Assembly: GCF_041227145.1 (NCBI RefSeq)
Contig: NZ_JBGFSP010000004.1
Coordinates: 1-64,000 of the forward strand
Direction: 5' to 3'
DNA length: 64,000 nucleotides
DNA from: Bacteroides sp. AN502(2024)
GTDB taxonomy: Bacteria > Bacteroidota > Bacteroidia > Bacteroidales > Bacteroidaceae
Shown here: piece after piece, positions 53,935-62,892 of the stretch
Position numbering within the stretch: position 1 is the stretch's first letter
Layout: each line of letters opens with the position of its first letter
The notes under the pieces: generated by a model
What the model was told of the DNA's origin: nothing
Database searches by the model: none
Seen by the model: the letters and a program-made list of their open reading frames with translations, nothing else
Made by a program: the position numbers and the translations under genes

Positions 53935-56712
53935 TCAATCTTCGCGTTGGCAAGCTGTATCGCCTCGCTGTCCCTTACCTTGATGTCCTTGCCATGTTCG
54001 TCCTTGCCGATACTTCCGGTAATATCCCTGCACGGCGTACTGGTCGTTTATTTTTGCATTCTTGTCGGCACACTTCACCGAATATTCGTCGATACTCTCC
54101 GAGTAGGCTATCCTCACATCCGTTTCAAACAGATGCTTGATATAGGCGGTATAGATACCCGTGGGAATCCAGCGTTCACCGAAATTAAAATCCAGCTCGT
54201 CGAACGTAATCGGTCGGGGCAACGCTTCTTTCAGTGCGGCGAGTGCCTCGTCCACCCGCTCGTCTCGCAGGTGATTGGCTGCCCACACCTCTATCTGTTC
54301 CGCCTTTTCCACCACGTTCCCGGCGATGAAGCGGTCTTTAATCTCATAATTGTCCGCCAGCGGATTAAAGTAGATGCGCCCTTTGAGTTGAGTGACGAGT
54401 TCCTCCCTGCTGTTGTCGCAAAGTGTTTCCATGTAGTCGAGGTTCACCCTCCCGTACCGGTTCAGCGAGGCGGACAAGGCTTCTTCGGGTGTATCGACGT
54501 GTGTCACCTCATTCAGCGCGAAGGCCACCGGATGGTCAAAGATATCAGCCTTGATAAACTGCCCGTTTTCCACACGCTCCAATGATAGCATATCACGCCC
54601 CGAAGTGTCCATAAGCAGGAACTTTACGTTCGCTTTGGCATTCAGGCAGCCGAACCGCTCCGTAAACGTGTCGTAAGCGGTGTTCAGGGTTTCACGCTCC
54701 GGCTTGTTCTCTTGGTGCATTTCCGCCTCAAAGGTGTACAGGCGTTGGTAACTGTCACGCATGGCAATGTAAAGTTCCGCCTTCTCCTGCTGTGCCTTAT
54801 CCATATCCAACGGGTGGAAGGTAGCTCCATAACGGGTAAGACCTTTCAGATAACCAACCTGATTGCCATCGGAAACCAGCATACCCTCTTTGTGGTGCGG
54901 TTCCAACTTCCCCATAAGCGGACGGGGTTTTATCAGTTCTTCCTCTATCCGTTGCTGCTCTTCCCGTTCCGGTTCTTCCCGGTGGTGTTCGGGAATGGTT
55001 TCCGCTGTTGGTTGCCGCCTGATGTCTTTTCCCTGTCTCAGTTGTTCCCTCTCATCCGGTGTGAGACGCATCATCGCCTCATAGAATCCGTTGATGGGCG
55101 GGTTCGTTTCCCAGTTGATGGCGGCATAGACCTCTTCCGGATTTGTACTTGGCATCTCCGGCTCTGCCTGCACCGCAGGCTCCTGCGGCTTTATTTCTTC
55201 TTTTGCCGGATTCGGTTGGTTGAACCGTTTTTTCCCGATGGAGGGCTTGCGCTTGTTTTTCTTGTCCGTTCTGGCTGGCTGCTTTTTCGCCATACCGGAC
55301 TGGGCTAACCGCCGTTCTTCCTGCGTGAAGTTGAACAGGTCGTACAAATCCGTCACGGGAGGTGTAATCTCCGGCTTCTCTTTTTTCTCTTCCTTTTTCA
55401 CGGATTGAGGTTCCGATGTCGCTTCAGGTACGGGTTGCTCACGCGGGGCTTCAGCTATCGGTTCCGGTTGTGGAGTAAGAACACTCTTTACAGGTTCCTG
55501 AACCGATAGCCGTGTGGCTTGTTGCACGCTTTGCCGTACATCTTGTACTTCCGTTTCGTTGTACAATTCCGGATTCAGCCGTCTGGCAAAATCTTCGGAG
55601 AGGATTTTCCGTATATCAGCGGCAATGCCCGGCACACCGCCCTCGTGTGTATAGACAAGGGCAGGCTTTCCATACAGATTGGTATCTACCGCTTCTCGGG
55701 TACGGATAATCCGCTCCGGATGCGAACTTATATAACTGTTGGTGACGATGCCGCTATCCTGCCATTCCTGTGTCGAGGCAAGCAGATGGTCTTCCGGTGT
55801 AAGTCCTTGCTTCTTCATGTTCTTCTGCAATACGATCAAGTCACTCCCCACTTCCGTATTTGCACTGTCGGTAAACAGGTTGCTTGGCAGGCGAACAGCC
55901 GAAACAAGGTCGGCTTGTTTCAGCATCTGGACACGCATGGCGAAGTTATCCCGCCCGTCCAGCACCCCTTGTGAGGTGATAAACGCCACAATTCCACCGT
56001 CGCGCACCGCATCCAGCCCTTTCAGGAAGAAATAATTATGTATGGCTTTGGTGGCGGAACGCCGCCCGTACTCTTTGCTTCGCGAGTATTCCGCGTCGAA
56101 CACCGACATATCGCCGAACGGAATATTCGACGTAGCCACATCGAAATAATTGGTAAACGGCCGTTCTATCCGTTCAAACCCTTCCGCACGTATCTTGTGT
56201 CCGGGATAGAGGTGCGAAAGCAGCTTGCCCGTAAGCAGGTCCTTGTCAAACGCCATCACCTCCGCCTGCGGAGCGTTGGCGCCGAAAGCGGAGATAAACA
56301 CGCCCTGTCCCGCCGACGGGTCAAGCAGGCGATTGGGGATAATACCTTGTTCATGGAGCGTATCGGCAATTGCCGATACGATTTCGGGGGGAGTATAAAA
56401 CGCTGTCAGTACGGAGCTTTTGATACTGTCCATATAGCGTTTGTACTCTTTCTCATCGGTGGAGTTGTCACGGACAAGCTTGTGCAACTCCACCGTCATG
56501 GGGAACAACTCGCGGTCTGACTTCGCCCAATGTACGGAATCCATGATGGAACCGGCAGGGTTGAGAATGAACTTCAACCCGCCGAACCCGCAGTAACGGC
56601 TGAGCATCTCCCTCTCTTGGGGAGTAGCCGTCCTGCGCTCTTTTTCCAATGTGAATACCGTCCGCAATGCCTCGATGTTGTCCCGCAGCTTCGCTTTACG
56701 GTTAAACGCCAT
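53935..56712 (-). pseudogene. ICE methylase/helicase, N-terminal methylase part
   Basis: The frame has 925 codons. After a helical N-terminus come N6-adenine methyltransferase motifs: RLLDPSAGQGVFISAFG (SAM site) and DVATSNIPFGD in the place of the catalytic NPPF/Y, then a TRD-like part with FFLKGLDAVRDGGIVAFITSQGVLD. A Pro/Glu/Gln-rich linker (~390-560) and a DUF3945-like region follow. The last ~24 residues ([24 protein letters not shown]) are out of frame. The correct sequence continues in the frame of 51150-53873. It begins 11 bp inside the DUF1896 gene end. Methylase part probably still made. Confidence 0.75.
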
Positions 56713-57142
56713 GTGCTTCGAGATAGGTTACGACGGCTCCCGTCAGTTCCGTATAAAGGTGTTCGTATTCAGATGTATAGGCGAAGCCGTCCGCAAGCGG
56801 GTATCGGGCAAACACCTCTTCCAGTTCCGGTTGCAACTTCAAAGCGAACTTTGCGGCTTCACCCGGCGGTACTTCCTCGGCGAACTCGTTCCACAACACT
56901 TCGATAATCGTGTTGTACTTGGAGAAATGAAGCCCTCCGGTGAGTGCCGCCATTGCCAGCTCCTGCGCCCCTTCGGGCGTAGCTCCTGACAAGCGGGACT
57001 GTTCGTACACGTCGGCGGCATGGTCGGCACGCCCAGTTATGAAATCGGTATCGGTCGCCTTGTCGGGATGGTTTTCTTTGAGGTATTTGAGTAAGTACAG
57101 ACCGTAGTAAGAAAACTCGGTCGATTGATTTTTCTTGTTCAT
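56702..57142 (-). CDS. DUF1896 family protein
   Basis: The 146-residue acidic helical protein opens with TEFSYYGLYLLKYLKENHPDKATDTDFITGRADHAADVYEQSRL and contains GATPEGAQELAMAALTGGLHFSKYNTIIEVLWNEFAEEVP, the DUF1896 signature. It is always found ahead of the methylase/helicase in these ICEs and overlaps it by 11 bp. Function unknown; co-translation suggests a partner role. Its leader carries the 13-bp motif shared with topB. Confidence 0.85.
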   Translation of the reverse strand: MNKKNQSTEFSYYGLYLLKYLKENHPDKATDTDFITGRADHAADVYEQSRLSGATPEGAQELAMAALTGGLHFSKYNTIIEVLWNEFAEEVPPGEAAKFALKLQPELEEVFARYPLADGFAYTSEYEHLYTELTGAVVTYLEAHGV

Positions 57143-57149
57143 ATTTCTA

Positions 57150-57162
57150 TGGATTTTAGTGG
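57150..57162. repeat. 13-bp leader motif, copy a
   Basis: TGGATTTTAGTGG lies 8 bp ahead of the DUF1896 start (minus strand sense CCACTAAAATCCA). It recurs inverted at 57509-57521 and again ahead of topB at 59707-59719. Confidence 0.5.
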
Positions 57163-57195
57163 GTTTATTATTAATTTTGCAAAAACAGAAAAATT

Positions 57196-57474
57196 ATGGA
57201 AACCAAAGATTATATTGCTAAAGCAGATACCACCCTTGAACTTCTGAAAAAGTATTCAGAAGTAAAATATTCAAATGACTGTCTTTCAATTGAAGAGTTA
57301 ATAATGGATACTGAATTATTATTATATCAATATGATCCTAACTATCCTTCATTATTTGAGATTAAATCTATCAAGGAAAGATATTCAAGTCGATATTGGG
57401 ACTATGAATCTGTAATTATTGGGATGTTATCAATGATTTTAGCTAAGTTTAAAGAACTTTTGGCATCGAAATAA
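57196..57474 (+). CDS. Small protein of unknown function inserted in the ICE block
   Basis: The protein has 92 residues, helical and acidic (KADTTLELLKKYSEVKYSNDCLSIEELIMDTELLLYQYDPNYPS...). It is the only rightward gene between DUF1896 and topB and is much more AT-rich than both, so it was probably acquired separately. TAATTTTG at 57172-57179 can serve as -7 element with a very short leader. It is flanked by inverted copies of the 13-bp motif. Confidence 0.6.
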   Translation: METKDYIAKADTTLELLKKYSEVKYSNDCLSIEELIMDTELLLYQYDPNYPSLFEIKSIKERYSSRYWDYESVIIGMLSMILAKFKELLASK

Positions 57475-57481
57475 CGGAAAA

Positions 57482-57507
57482 GGCACTCGACGTCCCCGCC
57501 GAGTGCC
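57482..57507. terminator. GC-rich hairpin between the small gene and topB
   Basis: GGCACTCG pairs with CGAGTGCC across 10 bases, 8 bp after the small rightward gene. No T tract follows, so it is a weak terminator candidate. Directly after it lies CCACTAAAATCCA (57509-57521). Confidence 0.4.
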
Positions 57508-57508
57508 A

Positions 57509-57535
57509 CCACTAAAATCCACAGTAAAATCAGTA
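57509..57535 (+). repeat. 13-bp leader motif, copy b, inverted, with topB-leader similarity
   Basis: CCACTAAAATCCA is followed by AGTAAAAT.AGTAT, matching the topB leader (minus strand of 59693-59719) almost base for base but in the opposite orientation. No gene follows it on this strand. Confidence 0.45.
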
Positions 57536-57593
57536 TCACCTATCTGGTAGTATGAATGACCTTTGTCTGTGAACTCAGTGGCGAATATACGCA

Positions 57594-59693
57594 TTATTTC
57601 TTTTTTCGCCTGGTGTTCCCGCTATTTTTCTTGTCGGGGAATACGAATATGGTATTGAAATCCGCATCAAAGGTGACAACGGCGCTGAACGGCTTGCCCG
57701 CCTTGCTGTTGAACCCCTTGATTACATCCGTTTTCCCGTTCGTCAGCAACTCTGTTATCTCCGCATCTGTGAGCGTCTTTCCCGCTTTCTGCCGGAAAAC
57801 GGGCAGACCGCAATCCGGGTTACTGCATCGGACAACTTTTCCGTAGAACTGCATCACGCCCTTTTGACATTTGGGACACGTACACCCCGTTTCTTTGTGG
57901 GAGAAGAGTTTATCCGAGGCAAGCAGTTCTGTTGTAATTTCTACGGTGAACCGCTCTATCTTTTCCCAGAATTTCTCACACGGGAAAATGCCGTTTTCTA
58001 TTTGTGCCAACGCATTCTCCCATTCTCCCGTCATTCTGACGTTGGCTATCTGCATTTCCTTGACAACGGAATAGAGTGCAAGCCCTTTTTCCGTCGGCAC
58101 GAGCAACTTTTTTTGCCGTACCATATACTCACGCTTGAATAGCGTTTCGATGATGGAGGCGCGTGTTGCCGGAGTACCGATACCGCAATCCTTCATCGCT
58201 TCGCGCTGGGCTTCATCCTCCACTTCCTTACCGCAGGTCTGCATGGCGGAGAGCAAGGTCGCCTCCGTGTGCAACGGTTTCGGCTTTGTCTTGCCTTCGG
58301 TCAGCGAACTTCCCTTGACGGGCAGCGTATCACCCTCGTTCCAGACGGGCAGTGTAATTTCTTCCGTTCCTTCTTCTTTCTCCTGATACACGGCACGCCA
58401 GCCGGCTTGCCTGATAACGGAGCCTTTGACGGTGAACGGCACGCCGCCACACTCTACCGAAACGGTGGTTACATCTTTGATACACTTTCCGGAAAAGGCT
58501 TCCAGCATACGCCCGGCTATCATATCGTAGATGATACGCTCGTCCGACCCGATGTTTTTGGGCTTCACTTCCGTGATGAGCAGGGCGTGGTGGTCGGTAA
58601 TCTTCGTGTCGTCCACGCTCCGGCGGAACAATGTGTCCATTGCCGCCGCGTACTTGCCGAACGTGGGATGATATTTCAGTGTGAACAGCAAAGCAGGTAT
58701 CTCGGCAAACACGTCTTCGGGAATATGGCGGCTCCCGGTGCGGGGATACGTGATGCACTTCGCCTCATAGAGCTTTTGTGCAACGGATAATGTTTGCTCC
58801 GCAGAGAATCCGTGCTTGGTATTCGCTTCTTTTTGAAGGGCGGTCAAATCGAACAAAAGCGGTGTTTCCTGTATGGTTTCCTTTCTCTCAACACCCGTAA
58901 CGGCAAACGCCTCGCATGCTTTCACTGTGTTATAAACAGTTTCGGCTGCCTGCTTGTCTTTCCACTTTTCAGCAGAAGAGAGTTTCACGATTTCATTTCC
59001 CGTTGTTCCATTGGTCGATAGATGAATCTGGAACACGGGTTCGGGGACAAAGCGTTTGTTTTCGAGGTAGCGTTCGCACACCATCGCCAGCGTGGGTGTC
59101 TGCACCCGTCCGAGGGAATACGTTCCCCTTCCGGCGGCAACGGTGATGGCTTGCGTGGCGTTAATGCCCACGAGCCAGTCCGCCTCGCTCCGGGCTTTGG
59201 CGGCATAATAGAGGTTGTCGTACTCCGCGCCACATTTCAGGTTTTCCAGTCCCTCGCGGATAGCCTTGTCGGTCAGTGAACTTATCCAGAGGCGGTCGAA
59301 AGGGGTGGCGCATCCGATGTATTCGTACAAATATCTGAAGATTAATTCTCCCTCGCGCCCCGCATCGGTGGCTACGATAATGCCGTCGCTTTCACGGAAC
59401 AGCTTGGAAATAACCTTGATTTGTGCCACCACGCCGCTATCGGGTTTGTATCCTTTCTCCCCTTTGACCTGACGGGGGACAAGTGTAAAGACGGGAGGGA
59501 TAATCGGCAGGTTGTCCCGGTGGAAACCTTTCACGCCGTACCCTTCGGGCAGGGCGGGCATCACCAGATGCCCGAAAGCCCATGTCACATAATACCCGTT
59601 ACCTTTCAGATAACCGTCTTCTTTTTCCGTTGCTCCCACGATACGGGCAATTTCCCGTGCCACGCTGGGCTTTTCTGCAATAATTGTTTTCAT
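57594..59693 (-). CDS. topB: DNA topoisomerase III (TopB) of the ICE
   Basis: The 699-residue type IA topoisomerase has toprim residues at E7 (AEKPSVA) and DAGREGEL (110-117). SLGRVQTPTLAMV at ~193 and the catalytic Tyr316 in ITYPRTGSRHIPEDV follow. The C-terminal zinc-like motif is CTCPKCQKGVMQFYGKVVRCSNPDCG. It relaxes or decatenates single-stranded regions. ICE-borne TopB is thought to help excision and conjugal replication. Complete gene. The leader carries the 13-bp motif at 59707-59719. Confidence 0.92.
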   Translation of the reverse strand: MKTIIAEKPSVAREIARIVGATEKEDGYLKGNGYYVTWAFGHLVMPALPEGYGVKGFHRDNLPIIPPVFTLVPRQVKGEKGYKPDSGVVAQIKVISKLFRESDGIIVATDAGREGELIFRYLYEYIGCATPFDRLWISSLTDKAIREGLENLKCGAEYDNLYYAAKARSEADWLVGINATQAITVAAGRGTYSLGRVQTPTLAMVCERYLENKRFVPEPVFQIHLSTNGTTGNEIVKLSSAEKWKDKQAAETVYNTVKACEAFAVTGVERKETIQETPLLFDLTALQKEANTKHGFSAEQTLSVAQKLYEAKCITYPRTGSRHIPEDVFAEIPALLFTLKYHPTFGKYAAAMDTLFRRSVDDTKITDHHALLITEVKPKNIGSDERIIYDMIAGRMLEAFSGKCIKDVTTVSVECGGVPFTVKGSVIRQAGWRAVYQEKEEGTEEITLPVWNEGDTLPVKGSSLTEGKTKPKPLHTEATLLSAMQTCGKEVEDEAQREAMKDCGIGTPATRASIIETLFKREYMVRQKKLLVPTEKGLALYSVVKEMQIANVRMTGEWENALAQIENGIFPCEKFWEKIERFTVEITTELLASDKLFSHKETGCTCPKCQKGVMQFYGKVVRCSNPDCGLPVFRQKAGKTLTDAEITELLTNGKTDVIKGFNSKAGKPFSAVVTFDADFNTIFVFPDKKNSGNTRRKKK

Positions 59694-59759
59694 ACTAATT
59701 TTACTTTGGATTTTAGTGGTCGGGGCGTTGTGCCCCGGTTGTTATTATTCTGTTTTTCT

Positions 59760-59981
59760 TTATACCTTATTATTATCGGTTGCTTCCTGCCGTTCTTTTT
59801 CAAGCCGGGTTATGAACTTGCGGTCATAATAGATATGGTTGCCGTCCGCATCGAGGTAGTCACTGTCCGGGTCAGCCGGTGGTAACCTCCTGATTAAACT
59901 GTCATGCAGTTTGGCAAGTGCCTTTATCAGTAACCACAGGATGACCGCTACCGGTACGGCATATAAAATCAGGTCTGCCAT
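59760..59981 (-). CDS. Small membrane protein of the ICE
   Basis: The 73-residue protein has one N-terminal membrane helix (LILYAVPVAVILWLLIKALA) and a charged tail (RRLPPADPDSDYLDADGNHIYYDRKFITRLEKERQEATDNN). It lies 4 bp after the DUF4099/DUF3945 gene, so it is in the same operon. Function unknown. Confidence 0.65.
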   Translation of the reverse strand: MADLILYAVPVAVILWLLIKALAKLHDSLIRRLPPADPDSDYLDADGNHIYYDRKFITRLEKERQEATDNNKV

Positions 59982-59985
59982 ACCG

Positions 59986-61836
59986 CTACATTTTTACACC
60001 TTTAGGCTTGATTAAAGTCTTCTTTTGCTGCTGCTCCTGCTGTACGGCATTAACCGGAGCCGCCTGTCCCTGTTGCAGGGGCTTTTGCAGGTGTTGGGTC
60101 GCCTCGTTGGTCTTGCCGTCGGTATTGACCGCTACTTGCGTGCGGCTTTCCGAAGCGGGTGTAACCTCCCTTGCCTGTGATACATCGGGGTTGTTACGGA
60201 AATATTTGGGTTTGCCCGCTTCAAAGTTGTACTTCACGTATGCGGTATAGGGTTCACCTTTGCCGTCCCTTGTCATATCTTTGACAAGGATGGCTTTCCC
60301 TTCCGAAAATATTTTCTGCTGCTCCGGTGTCAGGGGAACGCCGCCCATCGTCTTTGGCGCACGGATATTTCCGTTCTCGTCCACCCATTTGTAATTATAC
60401 ACCTTCGGTTTCTGCTCCCCGTCCGCTTGGGAGGCAGATTGTGTATTTTGCCGTGCATTTTGCGTGGCAGGCGGAGGGGTGTTCTGTTGCTGCTGTTGAG
60501 GTTGTCCATTCTGCCGGGTATTCTGTCCGGAGGCACGCTGCTTTCTGTTCTGGCTTTGGTTCGGTTTCGCTTGGCGGGGCACGAACTCCACGCCGCCGCG
60601 TTCCACATTCACCTGCAAGGTGGTTTTGAACTTCCGGGTATCCGACAGGACGATTTCTTTATTGGGAATGGCACGTCCGGCACGCAGTTCGCTCATTTCA
60701 TGGTCCGAAAACTCCGTCCTCCCGATTCTTGATGTGATTGGCACGTCCTTCACCGGGATGGCTTCTATCTCATTCGTCAACCGGTCGATACTGATGTACG
60801 ATGGGATAATCTCGCCCGTTTCCTTATCCACGACCTCGGCGACACGTCCCAGATTGCCGCTGTTTTTCAGGTTCTCTTTATCTCCGGGAGTAAATATAAC
60901 CCCCATAAATTCCTCATCGAGCTTCGGCTCTTTACGGATGGTATGGGGGACAAGCCCCATCGTACCGTCCGACATTTCCTTGAACGAAATCCGGGCTTCC
61001 ATCTCAAAGCGTCCCCCGGCAATAATCGGGGAGACGGTCATAAGGGAGGACTTGCCGCCGTTAAGCATTTTTTCTAGATTGCCCGACGCTTCCAATTCTT
61101 GACGGCTGATGCCGTACAAGACTTTAAACTCCGACCAATTGATACGGCTTTCATCTATCAGGTATGTTTTTCCGTCGGGCTTCTTTTGTGTCTGTTCCGT
61201 TTCGGTATTGGCATGATTCTGAACGGATGACCGCTCCGCTTCCTGCAGCGGTTCGTTTTTCCGTTCATCCGCCCGCCCGTTTGTTTGCTCCTGTTCCTGT
61301 GTCTGCCCTTGTTTTTCGGTCTCCTTTCCGTCAGAAGACCAATGGTCTTCCACCGCCTGCCAGAAAGGGTTGAGGTCATCAGGCCCGTTGGGGGTAGGCT
61401 TGACTTCTTCCGATACAGTTTGCGGCTGTTGTCCGTCCTCCGGTTTCGGTGAGTTTTCCGGCTGCACCTGCTCCTGTTTCTCCGGCTGCTGTTCATACTT
61501 TGACGTGTCGATGCGGTGCGGTTCTAACAAGTCCCTGTTGGCGACCTGGTCCTTGAGCATATCCTTGAACACGTCTATCACCTCACCGATATTATCGGCG
61601 GCTACACGGTAGAACCCGAACCGTTTCGGTTCCTTGCACTGGCGGTAGAAATTCTCAAAGAAACTTTCCAGCATGTTGCTGTTCTTGTCGAATGACAGGA
61701 ATTTCTGTTGGTTCGCTCCCGTGGCGGGAGTCGTTTTCGGTGTGCCGTCCCCGTTCAGCCCGGACACGACACCAATCTCGCCTGTCTTCTCGTCACGGAC
61801 GACAAGCACATCCTTCTCTTTCTTTTTTTGTGCCAT
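59986..61836 (-). CDS. DUF4099/DUF3945 domain protein of the ICE
   Basis: The protein has 616 residues. Residues ~1-130 are an N-terminal domain (ESFFENFYRQCKEPKRFGFYRVAADNIGEVIDVFKDMLKDQV). A Gln/Glu-rich linker follows, then DUF4099 (INWSEFKVLYGISRQELEASGNLEKMLNGGKSSLMTV at ~235). Two DUF3945-type repeats follow (IGRTEFSDHEMSELRAGRAI; GVPLTPEQQKIFSEGKAILVKDM). These domains occur almost only in Bacteroidetes conjugative elements. Biochemical role unknown. The Pro/Gln-rich C-terminus is probably disordered. Confidence 0.82.
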   Translation of the reverse strand: MAQKKKEKDVLVVRDEKTGEIGVVSGLNGDGTPKTTPATGANQQKFLSFDKNSNMLESFFENFYRQCKEPKRFGFYRVAADNIGEVIDVFKDMLKDQVANRDLLEPHRIDTSKYEQQPEKQEQVQPENSPKPEDGQQPQTVSEEVKPTPNGPDDLNPFWQAVEDHWSSDGKETEKQGQTQEQEQTNGRADERKNEPLQEAERSSVQNHANTETEQTQKKPDGKTYLIDESRINWSEFKVLYGISRQELEASGNLEKMLNGGKSSLMTVSPIIAGGRFEMEARISFKEMSDGTMGLVPHTIRKEPKLDEEFMGVIFTPGDKENLKNSGNLGRVAEVVDKETGEIIPSYISIDRLTNEIEAIPVKDVPITSRIGRTEFSDHEMSELRAGRAIPNKEIVLSDTRKFKTTLQVNVERGGVEFVPRQAKPNQSQNRKQRASGQNTRQNGQPQQQQQNTPPPATQNARQNTQSASQADGEQKPKVYNYKWVDENGNIRAPKTMGGVPLTPEQQKIFSEGKAILVKDMTRDGKGEPYTAYVKYNFEAGKPKYFRNNPDVSQAREVTPASESRTQVAVNTDGKTNEATQHLQKPLQQGQAAPVNAVQQEQQQKKTLIKPKGVKM

Positions 61837-61959
61837 ACTTTTGATTGTTTTTTAATGAATATGAAATTATTTCGGGGCGAAAGTAGCGGCTATCAGCCAT
61901 CCGGCAATGGATAGCGGGACACGTGGCAGCTTGTGGCTCCCGTATGGAAGTTTGTGGCT

Positions 61960-62292
61960 TCAACCCTCGTTTCCCTCCGCTTGCTTTTTCTTCCCGAACT
62001 CCTTGAAATGGGTTTTCAGGAACTCCTCCACGTCCGATTCTTTATAATACACCTTGTGCCACAACATTTGATATTTCAGTGTGCCCGAACTCCGGTAACG
62101 CTGGATGGAGCGTTTGCTCGTGTTGAGCAGCCCGCACAAGTCCTGATTGTCCAGCAACCGTTCACCGTCCAGATACTTCACTTCCTTGTACTCCTTGCCC
62201 GTAAGCGATGCTATCAGTTGTTCGTTCCGGTCGAAGCGTTCCATGATACGCTTCATCCAACCCTCGAAGGTTTCCAGATCCAGCGCGCTCAT
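61960..62292 (-). CDS. HTH-17/excisionase-like DNA-binding protein
   Basis: The protein has 110 residues. A helical N-terminus is followed by LLDNQDLCGLLNTSKRSIQRYRSSGTLKYQMLWHKVYYKESDVEEFLKTHF, the MerR/excisionase-type winged helix near residues 48-95. Such small proteins control excision or gene expression in Bacteroidales ICEs. It overlaps the next HTH gene by 4 bp. Confidence 0.8.
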   Translation of the reverse strand: MSALDLETFEGWMKRIMERFDRNEQLIASLTGKEYKEVKYLDGERLLDNQDLCGLLNTSKRSIQRYRSSGTLKYQMLWHKVYYKESDVEEFLKTHFKEFGKKKQAEGNEG

Positions 62293-62630
62293 AGAGAAGG
62301 AGATTCATGTATGGCCCAATAACCTTTTCTAAACTCATTCAACGTCTTTGGATTACAGGTTACAATACGTTGAGCAATACATTTTTCCACATCCGACAGT
62401 CGATACAAACATTTACTCCGTATCATACAAAAAGGAATCGACCGTTCTTTCCGCATACGTTGAAGAGTACGCGTACTTATTTTAAGTAAGTCTGCCAGTT
62501 CTTCACTTGTCAACCATATTTCCGGCTCTTGTAAGGGGGCAACTTCTTTTTTGAACACATAATCGGAAATCCGATTAATCTTTTCTACCAAATTCTGATA
62601 TACCTGATGGTCTAATGTTATTATTTCCAT
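62289..62630 (-). CDS. HTH-17/excisionase-like DNA-binding protein
   Basis: The protein has 113 residues. WLTSEELADLLKISTRTLQRMRKERSIPFCMIRSKCLYRLSDVEKCI gives a complete HTH_17 domain at ~40-88. The paired arrangement with the previous gene (4-bp overlap) is standard at this ICE position. Likely regulators or excision factors. Confidence 0.8.
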   Translation of the reverse strand: MEIITLDHQVYQNLVEKINRISDYVFKKEVAPLQEPEIWLTSEELADLLKISTRTLQRMRKERSIPFCMIRSKCLYRLSDVEKCIAQRIVTCNPKTLNEFRKGYWAIHESPSL

Positions 62631-62795
62631 ACTTTTACGCTTTTTTGATTATGGCGCAAAATTGAGAAAAGAAAAGGGGGGACATCCACAGGTAGGTAAC
62701 GACCTATGGAAGATTTTTCTGTATTATAGCCGTATCAGATTCTTTCAACTAAAAATCTGTTGTACAGAATTACAAGGTCATATTAATTCTTTGCC

Positions 62796-62803
62796 TATAT
62801 TTG
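62796..62803 (+). promoter_or_regulatory. Candidate -7 element of the GIY-YIG gene
   Basis: TATATTTGC fits the Bacteroides -7 consensus. A -33 TTTG at proper spacing is not evident. It lies in the 262-bp divergent region and would give a leader of ~80 bases before 62893. Confidence 0.4.
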
Positions 62804-62892
62804 CAATCAATGTGTATTCAGGCACTCTTGTTTATTCGGAAAATACAAGAAAAGAGCAATACAAATGAAGCCAAAGACTATACTTAAAACCA

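Noticed and set aside
51150..56712. Two separate genes for helicase and methylase
   Set aside because: The upstream frame ends in out-of-family residues and the downstream frame has no credible start; both halves fit one known ICE protein.
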